This document shows positions 1 through 11,839 of a stretch of 64,000 nt of DNA, piece by piece. The stretch is from the NCBI RefSeq assembly GCF_963576615.1, contig NC_088709.1, positions 19,671,243 to 19,735,242 on the forward strand. Reading direction: 5' to 3'. Under the pieces are notes generated by a model, which did not search any database, was not told the origin of the DNA, and was given only the letters and a program-made list of their open reading frames with translations. How positions within the stretch are numbered: position 1 is the stretch's first letter; each line of letters starts with the position of its first letter. The stretch is from Watersipora subatra. Its lineage: Eukaryota > Bryozoa > Gymnolaemata > Cheilostomatida > Watersiporidae. The translations under genes were made by a program, and so were the position numbers.

Positions 1-878
1 CAGGCAACGATTATTCATCAGGATGAGTATGACACATTACTTATATTCTACAGGAAATAAAACCACAACCATTCTTTAACATTTATGCAAAACTCAAGCA
101 CAACATCTTACATTCATGCAACACAATCACAAGTCCGGGAGAGCCTTGTCATAAATTGTTTGATGTTGTTTATTTAACCAAATAAAAAGATCGTCCCATT
201 TCTATTTACCTTTGCTCACACGCACGTAAATAGAAATGTGACGAGTGCTCGGTAGAATTTTAACCAGCCAATAAACGCAAGGGTTCGACCACAAAATTTC
301 GAGCAGGATCGAAATGGTTCGTTTTAGCCAGAAATGTCTTCGGCTGAACAGTTTACAACTGACAGCGACGTTGTTTTGTGTCATTTAGTTCTTTTCGGCT
401 CTCAAGTGACCACTGACCACCCTTAAAGAGTATTGATGAGTAAGAAATTTGTAAGCTACGAGTCTAAGATACACTGGTAACTGCTCAGTTGAGCGATAAT
501 CCCATTGAAATACAATTCTTGGATAATACTGTGATAGTGTGGCATCATGCGGATCGATCACCCATAGACTCCCCTTCAATCTATTGCATGTGCGTTTCTA
601 TTAATAAGACAAAACTGTCACCATAGAGCTATAAGCTGGGCTGACTAATACTTTTTAACGAATGCCATAGCTGTTTAGTAGTTAAAAGTTACCGGAGAAG
701 TGGAATTGTCTGCTCCAAGGAGAGATAGCTTTATTGTTGCAACAGTATGTGTAGACGTGAACAGAGCCGTATAGCACACATGTGAGCTCTACGACTCTGA
801 GAGTGAATTTTAAAAAGCTGAAGTTTTTGTTGTTGATGAAAAGCAGCTTAGCCTCCAAAGCTTTAGTTTTAGTCTTAA

Positions 879-1062
879 TGGTTGACTTGCGACAAAATTC
901 ACATTACAGTTATTTGGTATCAAAAGATTCACCATGTCTTACATTGTTGTGTTGTAGGTGCCAAATATGTGGAAATGTGATTACAAGCTCTTGAAAGCTC
1001 AAAAACGAAAAGCCGCCGTAAATTGGAATCTGTTTATTTCTCTGACGTAGTTCTGACAGTTT
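879..1062 (+). repeat. dispersed repeat Y, copy 1
   Basis: GGTTGACTTGCGACAAAATT, CACCATGTCTTAC, ATGTGGAAATGTGATTACAA. Inverted partner at 1580-1763 and a third copy at 32928-33120. The short open frame here belongs to the repeat. Confidence 0.75.
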
Positions 1063-1579
1063 GGTTATTGTCTTGTTACGTGATGTTCTCATGTGAATTG
1101 AAAGGCCAATAAAAAGCTCCATATAAAACTTATCGTAGCACTAGTTTATGACAAACACTTCGGGTTTTACCGAAGACCCCATATCAAATATAGATGCGCG
1201 CTATTTTCAATTTTGTTTTGGCTTGATCTAATCGTCAAGTCGTAATCTGATCATGTGACCCAATACTTCGCAAATAATTTTTGCAGCAATTTTCGAATAT
1301 CACATGTGACCAACAGGCTCGTCATGATTATCAGACAATGATATGTACGCCTTCGAACTAAGGATAGAAAGTTTAACGACCTTTTACGGTAAGTTATAAT
1401 ATATCAGAGCTAAAAGTGACTGCATTACAATGACGATAAAATAGACGCGTAAGAACAATAGACCTGGTTTTATTGAACGTGTGAAATATATTTGTGAAAA
1501 TATTTCGACGAATGAGGTTGCATGAAAGTGTAAACAGAAACCATCCTGTAACAACTACGTCCCATTTGAGCCGCTTTGG

Positions 1580-1763
1580 AAAGAGAATTCAAACTACGGC
1601 GGTCTCATGTGGCTGCGATTAACTGTTGGTTTTTATAGCTTTTAAAAGCTTTTAATCACATTCCCATATAATTTGCACCTACAACACAACAGAATAAGAC
1701 ACGGTGAATCTTTTGATATCAAATAACTGTAATGTGAATTTTGTTGCAAGTCAACCTTTAACA
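1580..1763 (-). repeat. dispersed repeat Y, copy 2 (inverted)
   Basis: Reverse complement of copy 1, about 520 bp away, so the pair could be the arms of one fold-back element. Confidence 0.75.
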
Positions 1764-4700
1764 ATAGGTCATATATAACAATCTTATTTTTTGTTCATGA
1801 AATGACGAGAACACCTATTGTAGGTTTTCGTAAACAGTGTTAAATAATACAGTGTGATATTCCCTGTTCTTTTGAAACCTTTGGCTCAGTTTTTGTTGTT
1901 GCTTGTCACAGTAGATATTACAAATAATTAACAAAACAATGAAGTGTTCAGTTATTGTTATTAGCTTGCTTATATGACATTGTCAATTTACTAAACAAAT
2001 CTTCCTTTTGCAATTACAAAATAGTTTGCGCCCATCTGGGGCATTGGTCAGTAATGACACAAGAAACAACCATCGTAACCGAGCCTGTCAACTTGCAGAA
2101 AATTCTCACATAGATGATTTATACAGCTTAAAGGCAATTACGCGGCTATATCAAACAGTCAGTTCACATACCCGTTGAAATGATTGTTGTATTGTCAGAT
2201 TTGCTCTTTACAAAATAAGAAAAAGGGGGATGCACCTTCAAAAAAATTTCCAAACCTTTATGCAATCTTGTTGTTGAATTTAACTCGAAGAGAGATTATC
2301 TCATTTATATCAAATTGTAAAAATTACAATTAGATAAATTACAGAAATTAAAAATTACAGTTATTACATGGTCATGTCATAATAATTAGTCTACATGTAT
2401 TTGCTAGAATAGACCATGGATCCGCATAAAGTTACTTCCACTTGGCAATGCTTAAATAATTTTGGCAAAGATAAATTTTCTTAGAATTGTGTAACATATT
2501 AGCAGACAAATCACTGAAAATTATGTTTTTTGCAAGGAATGTTAGAAGTGAAAAGGTTGCTTTGCTTGTTGTCTGACGGATTATTTTTGGACTCAACAAA
2601 GTTTCATGCTGTAAATAAAAAATGATTATTGAGTCTTGACTGACAACTTGCAACTTCGTTTTTCTTTTCAGTCAGTACAATAAATAGTTTTGTAACATAA
2701 ACATGATGTACTGCTCACAAAAAAATCACCTCAAAATCTCTTTCTCATAAAAGAGTCTTCAACTTATTCACTACGTAATTCATTTTAGGTTGAACATAAT
2801 TAATTTGTGTCAACAAAAGCCATTCAAACAGCTGCTCACCAAATGGGTCAGGCCAAACAAGGCAAGTCTTCGTCAGATGCGATGAAATTCGTATGCTCTC
2901 TACGAGCGCGTTTCAGAGCTTTTGTGCTTATAGATGTTGGGAATCATCCGCAGTTAACGTTTCACATGAAATGAATTCAAATGCTATATATATAATACTT
3001 ATAAGAATCCTTTACTGTCAGTTTCACATGAGCACACACTACAATAGTCTCCATACTAAGCATTTGAACCAAGAAAATTTGAATCCATTCACTTGTAGCT
3101 ACAAAAAGAGAACCAAACCACATAATATAAAAAAGCTCCAGTGAGGGGCTTCCGTCTGATTTAAATTGTCTGTAAGCCCCACAGAGGGGCTTATAGTAGT
3201 GCATGAGTTAAATCGGTCACCACAAGGCAAATATGGTATTCATTATTCGATATCAAGTTGATTTCAACCCTTCGGGCACCATTTTCGCAGGTCTGCGAGT
3301 GTGCAGTGGCTTTGTGTAAGGCAGTTTTGTAACTGATCAACAATTTGAGGTTTCTCACCAAATAGCGTCAAATCACGTCCATTAGTAGTGAATAAATCAC
3401 TCGGCGATATTTATTCAGAACTCTTTTAGCAGTTTTAACACAACATCATGAGTATAGGCAGCGGTAATCACATCGGTAGTTTCAGAAAAAATCACCAACT
3501 TGTCGGAATCTCCAACAGGTATTCGGCGTTAAGTATGACTCGCTTGCTCTTCCATAACCGTGGTTTTACGACGTTTTGTCAGTTTACGTCTATTAAATCT
3601 TTACAAAGAGATTAAACGCTTTTTTGTATTACTGTATAATGAACCAAAATATCAACCGAGATTGTTTGTGGGCATATACATAGAATTCAGTTATAACTTT
3701 TCTGAATTTATGAAGTTCGATGCGTGGGAAAGCTAAAAATCCGCATCGTACTCCTTCGAAAGATTTCGAAGGTATGCATTTACATCGTATTATGCCTGAA
3801 AATATCGGACAAGGCAAAACTAGGAGGAGGAAATATCCGCCATACTGATTTATTTTTCCGGTTGTTGTAGTTCAATTAATGATTTAACGATGCTTAACTC
3901 ATCTGCAATACTTGCAATAAAATTCACAATATAGTAATAAATGATATTGTCGCTCTTTGTGATCGTTATTGCAGGTGAGTAAAGTTTTTTGCATTGGTAC
4001 AAATTCAAGTTTTTCTCCGTAAATAAAACCGAGTGTTTGTTTGTTTGTTTGTGAATATTATTTATTGAGGTTTTCATGAGAAAATACTGTTCTGTTGACC
4101 TCATAATTAAAAATTAAAGCTAATATAATGTGGTATAATATGATAATTGAGAATAAAATTGATAGTGGCTACAATAATATGATTTCTATAAGAGGATAAT
4201 AAGATCGTTGATTGAGCTGAGTATAATTATATATATATATATAGTGTATATATATATATGCAAGCTGAGTTGATTGAGTATTTAGATTCCAAGTTAGTAA
4301 TTATTAGTATGGTCATTTTTTAAAAAAATTTAACGCGGGTGACACAATACTCTACTATTCTTATGTCAGCTATGGTTGTAAAGTGACAACCGATGGTTTT
4401 TAATAATTTTAATTCAATGTTGTTAGTATACCAGTGTTCGTAAATAAAATATAGAATGGTCAGTAGTCACAGTATGGCCAGTTAATCAATATCAAATGAC
4501 AGCTCATTCACAGGATCTAATACCTCTTCTTTCATAATCTTGATAGCGTTATATTTAAAAGATTGTCTGCCATAGTTCTTATTAATAGATGGTGTTATTA
4601 ATGAGCATTGTGATCTTAGGCTTATTTGGTGTCTCTCACTATCCTGTTGAATATTGTTGTGGAATAACAACACTATGAATAACAACACAATGAATAACAA

Positions 4701-5479
4701 CACTATCCTGTTGTTAAAGACTGTGTTTATAAATAATTGCACTCCATGGTGGTAAACTGCAGTGGATTATCGTTCTTGGATGCGTTTGACGTTGGAAAAC
4801 AGCTTGAAAAGCATTTGCGAGTCATAGAATGGATATAATTTGTCTTTAAAATGTCACGCTTCTGTAAACAGAAATTCATTAAAAAGAGTAGGCCTATGGC
4901 ACTAAAAGGGTTACATATTGCTTTCGTTCTTTAACTGTACCTCTGTGCTTTAAGAGAAGTACAACTTTTAAAATGATTTTTTTCACGTATCACAGCGATG
5001 TTATCGAATGTCTTAATAACTGATAAAAACACTTTTGCTGGTTGAGCGAGCTTTTGCTAATAGAATTGAAATGGCTTTGAAGCCATATATGCGTAGAAAA
5101 ATGTGTAAAGCATGTTACTGAGTAGTAGCATTATCTTTTGATTTCATTACCTACTTCAGAGGCATTGTTGATAATAAATATCATTGCGAGTGACTGTGTG
5201 TTGTGTACAAACGGAGTAATGGTGAATCATTAATAGTTTTTGACTGCCATAAAATAGAGAAGACAACTCTGATGTGACAAACTCTGATACAAGTTTGAAC
5301 GCCATTTCCTAAACTTAATTTGAAGAAATCTTTCTTTGCCATTATTTTTGTCTCCAAAATTTCATAAAGATGAAGATCTATACGCATATATCAAATGAGT
5401 AAAGACATGTTTGTTAGTCACTGAGCTACTAAACTTGTTATTCAGTTGGAAAATGTTGAGCAATATTAGTAGTGACCAA

Positions 5480-5560
5480 CCAGCAGTTTTTTAGTGGCCA
5501 GATTTAGGGTTTGCAACTACAAGGTTATCGGTTCAATCTCAGTCCAAGTCCATAACCATT
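5480..5560 (+). repeat. tRNA-like SINE fragment
   Basis: TTAGTGGCCAGATTTAGGGT and GGTTATCGGTTCAATCTCAG resemble A and B boxes. Body not aligned to the other families. Confidence 0.4.
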
Positions 5561-8500
5561 AGATTCTTACCATATAGATAGTTTATCGATTTGCTGTTTG
5601 CAAGATCTCTAATGTAGTTTGTTTGCGATTTTTTAGAATGAATCTCACAAGATCTGGCCATTATCCTTGCAACTAATCGTCTAATCGCTATCTAGTCAAT
5701 CACCACTACTATGGTCAATTTGCCAACCATACACCGGTTCGGCTCAACAGTAAATTCTCCATAACCAATTGAATCGGTATCAATAACTGTGGGACAGGTG
5801 AGATCTAGACATATTTCTTGCATTTTTCCATCACTATTGCAAATTTTCCGTGTCTGTGTTTTTATTATACATGTTGTAGGCTTACTAATATGTTATCAAT
5901 ATGCTTTAATTCAGCTACATGGAAAGTTTGTTTATTTGTGCCCTAAGCCCTTAACGTCGTGACAACCATATCAAATTCGATAAACATACCATATAATATT
6001 CAGTACATAAGACCAGTCCTTCTACTGCAATGTCGCCTTGCGCACTGACCAGTGTGTATTTATGCTACACCTACAAGCTTCCAGCTCGCTGCGCTGGAAG
6101 ATGTTACCATAGAGCATTTGTGTTTGAATCCCAACAGTGACTTCGTTTCTTTCATGAATTTAAATAGTATTGCTGCGGTGTCTGCACAAAAATACGACGG
6201 TAATGTAATTCATGGCACGATTTCTAGTAAAATTCAACTTCAAAAAACCGTTGCGAATCAAAATTACATGATATCACATATAGGAATTTATTTATAAAAT
6301 AGTGCAATACCAGTAATCCTACTCAATGTGAGCTGATTGGAACACCAGGTCCCCATTATTCACCATTCGAAATGTCATCACTAGGATTCTCTTCTGGAAT
6401 TACGTGATATGTTTTGAATTTGATGTTGGTTTTTGTAGTATCTGCCTACAAAGCCACACTTCAGTAATCCATTTGAAACATCCACTATTGGGCATTCACA
6501 CCTTTTTCTTGTACATGAATCACGATTTCTGACAGAAATCTGTCTTGCGGCATTGCTACACTGTTGAATACCTATTATCCGAGGTAGCGGTTTTGTTATT
6601 GTATTGAGGTGAACCAGTACATTGGTTAAGTGCTTGTTTTTTGTTCTCTGTGATCTTCACTATAACATGCTACTCTCAGGCTTTTGTTAATTGTAGTATT
6701 CCCGACGGCGCCAAAAAAGGCGTCCTTACTGATGGTGTTTTGAATGCCATTTCTTCAGCTACGCATTGCCCGCCTCTGATCCCGATTGAACTATTAGCGA
6801 ATAAAAGATTTGGGCCATGGAAGAGGTCACGGTATGTACATGTCAAAACCAGGATTTTCGAACCAAACTTCAGATCTCGACTTGTACTCTTGAATTTACG
6901 ATAGATCTATAGCTACTCTCCCTTTAACTGTGATTTTTGTTATTGAAAGTTGGAAAAATTAGTTTCAAATTTAGAAATGCTGTAGTACAAAACGTAGATT
7001 TTTTTGGCCGATTGGAAGCACATTTCAACACTGACTACCTAGCACATCAGAACTTTAAGCAGAGAAAATATGGAAATCTAAGAGTTGTGTGCACGTGTAG
7101 ATAATTAAGAAAGCAACTCTTGAAAGTTTGCATTGTGTTAGATTATGTATAACTTGTGATAAGCATGTTAGGTTGAGAATCGTGCTGCCTTTTACCAAAA
7201 TGTCAACTTAGAGCTAGTAGTGCGATGTAATTTCTTTTTCTCTTTTTATGACATGATTTTCAGCTATTTGATTGTGATATAAGATAGGTATGATTGAAGA
7301 ATTTGACAATATGTAAGAGGCAACAATAGCCGATTGACTATGTCTTTTTAAAAGAGGGTACGCGCTAATTCAAACAAGGTTATAAAGGAAATTGAAAAGG
7401 CAGGCTGCTCGCATACTTCTAGATCAACTAAAACTTACAAAATCTTATCGTTTAATTTTTCATTAAATATCTGCACGGCGTTTCTTAAAGCTTTGGAACA
7501 ATCTGCAATAGCATTAGCAGTGCTTCTCATTTACCTGTGTATATAGCTGTTTGCACATATAGCGTCTCATCAGAAAGGTTTACTCCAAGTGAATAACTCG
7601 ACTAATGCGGAGTTGTTAGCTTACAGTTTGTTATTATTTTTTAATGGATATGTCCAAGTTCGTGTTTTTTGCTACATGAGATTTACTAATTAATTTACTG
7701 GATTGCTATTCTACAACAACTCTTTTTTAAATTTCAAATTATTAAAATGATAATTCAGCATAAGAACAATGCGACTAGGACATTAGTTGCTTCTGAAGAA
7801 ACTTACTATTAGCGCAACCCTAAATATGATATGCTTGTGCATTTTTCATAATATGCCAATATGAAGTTGCAGCCTTATAGGAAGCTCATTTATGAAGCCA
7901 TTAAATAAAAAGCTGATTAGGATAATTTTGAAAATATGGTGGTTGTGCACTCTTGTATCCACCTGTGCCTATTATGAGGAATCGCGATTCCAAAAACTTG
8001 AATGAGTGAACAATATTACCTTATTATAGAGTGCCCACAAATAGTGAAAAGAAAAGTATTGCTGGTACTATTGCATGTATCTAGCAAGTGACACTGTGAT
8101 GTGGCAGATCAACCTCGATGTTCATAATTACTTTGTTAACAGGTTGTTGCCATATTTAGTTTATACTCATATTTGCTTTGTTTGTATTCTGTACTTTTTA
8201 GCAGTTCTCATCTGCTAATATAAATGCTTCTTCACATTTCAGGGCTTAAAGGATTGTACTGTAATCTGAATTGTTGGATGAAAGAACAGCCTTCGCCACC
8301 ACAATCCAAGGACGGACGAGCTGGAAAAACTTTAGTCTAATGTGGTAATGCATTTGGTGGACTGTAGCATTATTCACAAATATGATCATAGCTTTGCTTG
8401 TTTGTCTCTGTGTATCATTGATATATAATTTATTCCGGTGTAAAGGTTGTGGTATTTTTCTGCCATGTTTTGATGATGGCAATATATATAGAGTTTAGTC

Positions 8501-8904
8501 ATTTTATAGCTATATTTTTATTGTTTTTCATATTATTTTTTGTTATTATATCATGCAACTGTTTGTACCAAAATATACAGCTTCGGAACCATGCCCTAAC
8601 TATTGAGATGCTCACAAAGATTATTTTAAGAATAATCTAGTAAAAGTCTTCGTATATATCTAAGGTGCAATATTTGTTGAATGTCCGGCAGCCTTGAGAA
8701 GAGATGTTGTGTGAAGGTTAAGCATGGCACATTATAGAAAAATTAGGTTGCTTCGGAGACGTAATTTTGGTGGAATGTTGTATAGCTTAAGGAAATAATA
8801 TTGTCGACGGTTATGCCCAGTACATTATAGTAACATTGTACGCAATTCATTAGAGGAACATTCTGTGAAACATCAAAATGTTAGAAATTGTCTACACAGT
8901 TACA

Positions 8905-9240
8905 CCCCACTAATGTTCTGCACGAAAACGTTCCTGGGATGTTAGCTAATATCTTTGAGGCAACATCATGAAAGGCATGCTTGTGGAATGTTCTGTAACA
9001 TTCTCCCCATGTCGCAGGAATTTTGCACCAGATCATCTGCTGAATGTTCCATAATGGTGAAATGCCATACTGTTCCGAATATATTAGAAGACAATATTAT
9101 GTGAATGTTTATACCCAGACATTTCAAAGTAGCAATCCTGTAACATTGCTGAGACATTCGATAACAATGTTTTGTAATAACGTTATAATAACGTTAGCAA
9201 ACCTTTTCCTCTAACGTTCTAGCTAGAGTGGTACAAAAAC
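8905..9240 (+). repeat. AACGTT-rich dispersed element, copy 1
   Basis: ACGTTCCTGGGATGTTAGCT and AATGTTCTG.. phrases recur in copy 2 at 9785-10260. Dense in AACGTT/AACATT. Confidence 0.65.
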
Positions 9241-9784
9241 GCATGATTCATTTTTTGGAAGTTGTCCCCCTTTCATAACAAGAATTTATTTAAAATGAAG
9301 CAAATTAAAAATGTTATAGATTTTTTATTAAATATATAAAAACAAACAAAATAATGAAAAAAAATAATAATAAATTTGAATGATTTATGTAAATGAAATG
9401 AAAAGTCACTACAAATTTATATTTTCGCACTTCATTAGACATATCGCAAAAATGACTAGGGTCCATTAGGCTCCCACCATGCGTTAAACGTGTCCAAATA
9501 AGACGCGTCAGTGAGAACACATCGCAACTGATCAGTTCGCCACATATACATGATGTGTCAGATGGATGGTGATAGTCTATCCACCGATTGATGAACGGTC
9601 CGTGTCGTCCGACAAGCCGACGCGTATGTATATCATTTCGTTAGAAGAGCGAAGCCCATGCCCTTTAACTTGTATGCCATTATAATTATAATTCGTTTTT
9701 GCTCAACGAGATTATCGCGGCAAGGAAAGCGATGCGCAGTAGCTAGGAATATTGTATAATAAAGATGGAATATCCCTCCGCATC

Positions 9785-10260
9785 AATGTCCCACCAATGT
9801 TCTATACGTAACCTTCCTGGGATGTTAGCTAATAGCCTTGAGACAATATTATGGAAGAAATGTTCGTGGAATATTACGTAATGTTCTACCAATATTGTGG
9901 GAATGTTATGCGGGATCATTTGCTAACATTCCAGCAACGTAATTCCCACAACGTTGCTGGGACGTTGTGGGAAATACGTCCCAGCAACGTATTTCCCACA
10001 ACGTTGTAGGGACATTATGGGAAATACGTTCCAACAAAGTAATTCCCACAACATTGATGGAACGTTTTAAGAGTTACGTTCCAGCAATGTTTTTCCCACA
10101 ACGTTGCTGGAACGTTGAAAATGTGTCTACAAATAATCTTGTGACAACGTTACGATGTAACGTTTCTGGGACTTTTCGGAACATCCCTGGAACGTTCTGG
10201 GAACGTAAAATTGTTAGTTGGGCAAGTACTAAGAATTGCAATCTAAACTCATTCACTTGG
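9785..10260 (+). repeat. AACGTT-rich dispersed element, copy 2, with 50-bp repeats
   Basis: Begins like copy 1 (CTTCCTGGGATGTTAGCTAA) and then holds about four 50-bp units with TTCCCACAACGTTGCTGG; ACGTTGCTGG and its inverse make internal palindromes. Confidence 0.7.
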
Positions 10261-10267
10261 AATTTCC

Positions 10268-11392
10268 AACAACTAATTTACTAGCAACTAGCGTTCTATA
10301 TTGTCTCCGAGGTGATCTCACCAAATGAATGATCTTGTGAGACTTTGTGTATCATGAGTTTTATATCGTTCATTGAGTTAAGAAAAAGTTTTGCCTACCA
10401 TGAACCGTAAACAATATATTTTTGTAGATTTTGATGCTTACAATTGATAGCATTTATGCATACTTTGAGGGTTGTTGTTGCTTAAAAAGTCCAGAGCTTC
10501 GGGGCGCTGCCCCGAACCCCGTTGGGGGCTTACACCGCCCCTAAACCCTCCAGGTGTTCATAACTAGTTGTCTAACATTTGCAGCCCCAACTTGCAACTA
10601 GGGAATAAAGGCCTGCACTGCATATATAAAGTTAAAAGACTGCACATAATTAGAGATGAAGAGTATAACAAAGGAGGGAAACCTATCAGTCTTATAATAA
10701 ATTGGTAGTTCAGCTGCCGACCAATCAGTACACATAAAAATTCCTTGCTTTCTGCGACCGCATTACTTATTACTGTTATCATTGCTATCATTGCTACTAT
10801 TGTTATTATTAGTTTAATGTAAATTATTCTTTCAGTCAATTATTATTGTGTGTTAAATACTTAATAACAATGCTAATTATCATTAATAGAATATCATTTG
10901 TTTAAAATTTCATACCAAAAATTATATCATTTTTATCATTATGGTTTGCAATGTCTTACATCAACTGATTAAAACATGAGCAAATAAGTATGCTGTTTTT
11001 TTAATTGTTTCTCTCCTCACTCTACTGGTTAAACAGAATTGATGAGCAAATGGGGAGTTGTTTATTCGATACAACTTTTCATCCAATCGCATCGTGCCGC
11101 TACTAATTTGATTGTTCACAAGTATGTCGCTGCCTCTTTAGTAATCTGCTCACCATAAAAGCTTCTTCAGGTTAAATTGAAAGTTTAGTGAAACTTGAAC
11201 TGTGTACAAACAGCATTAGATTTGTTAAAACCAGCTCCAACTGTTAAAACAGCCGTTACAAGCGTTTGCATGATGTTAATTAACACTTTTAAATATTCCA
11301 ACCTGACAAAAACATGAAAGCAGTTGTGAGGTTATGTTTCATTAAGAGCAGCTGGGAAGCTCAGTCTAGAGATCAGAGGAAGGGTGACTTAC
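10268..11392. other. no recognised gene between repeat element and D8C-1 exon 6
   Basis: Contains the GC-rich module at 10497 and AT-rich DNA with an ATTGTTATTATTAG-type stretch near 10800. Lies downstream of D8C-1 exon 6, so likely intron. Confidence 0.5.
10497..10567 (+). repeat. GC-rich dispersed module
   Basis: GAGCTTCGGGGCGCTGCCCC, GAACCCC and GGGGGCTTACACCGCCC, then CTCCAGGTG and CATAACTAG. GGGGCGCTGCCCC is a hairpin; the CTAG end recalls Helitron 3' termini, but a TC start was not located. Confidence 0.45.
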
Positions 11393-11839
11393 CAGCTGCT
11401 CCAGTAAATCTAAACCATTCCAGGTCATTGTGGAGATCGCAGGAGTACCCATCAATACTGTGTTCTCCAAAGCCTGGCCTGATGTCAATTCTGGTAATAT
11501 TCACCCTCCAGGCTCTAGTAAAATTAGTGGCTGTTAGACATTCTGGCGCAAAAACAGGTGAACTAGCATCTGGAGACACAGAATGTTCTGCAGGTAAAGT
11601 AGATGAAGGAGTTGGCGCAGTTGCACCACCGGTAGGATCCACAGTAAAGGAAATCATTGATGTGAGTTTAGGAGAAGCCTGAGGATAGTTTACTGAAACA
11701 GAAATAACGTCTGTCATTGGAGTAGTATTGTCTGTCGCTGGTGGTGCACTTTTGATTTCAGTTTGTCTCATTGTTGTCATCTTTGTTTCATGTGGTTGAC
11801 CAGTAATAGAAGCAGGTGTAGAATCACTTTTCTTTATTT
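11393..11839 (-). CDS. D8C-1 exon 6 (Thr/Pro stalk and first half of D8C)
   Basis: 447 nt, phase 1 in and out, donor GTAAGTCACC. A stalk rich in T, P, S and likely O-glycosylated is followed by PECLTATNFTRAWR and YSCDLHNDLEWFRFTGAAG, the N-terminal half of a D8C module with its first two cysteines and the W-x-R-F-x-G-x-A-G signature. Two NxT-type sequons are visible (NFT, NIT). Confidence 0.75.

Larger units (their letters stand above)
1..8900. other. no recognised gene; left flank
   Basis: No exon, conserved domain or RNA gene recognised on either strand. Contents: repeat Y pair (879-1763), a TA tract (4229-4262), a SINE-like piece near 5500 and scattered short open frames that look random. 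If the last exon of D8C-1 lies further left, this is its intron. Confidence 0.5.

Noticed and set aside
6052-6297. 81-codon plus-strand frame
   Set aside because: Begins at a non-ATG codon and matches nothing I recognise; treated as chance.
6641-6904. 87-codon plus-strand frame
   Set aside because: No recognisable motif, no supporting splice structure and no repeat-free conservation to compare.
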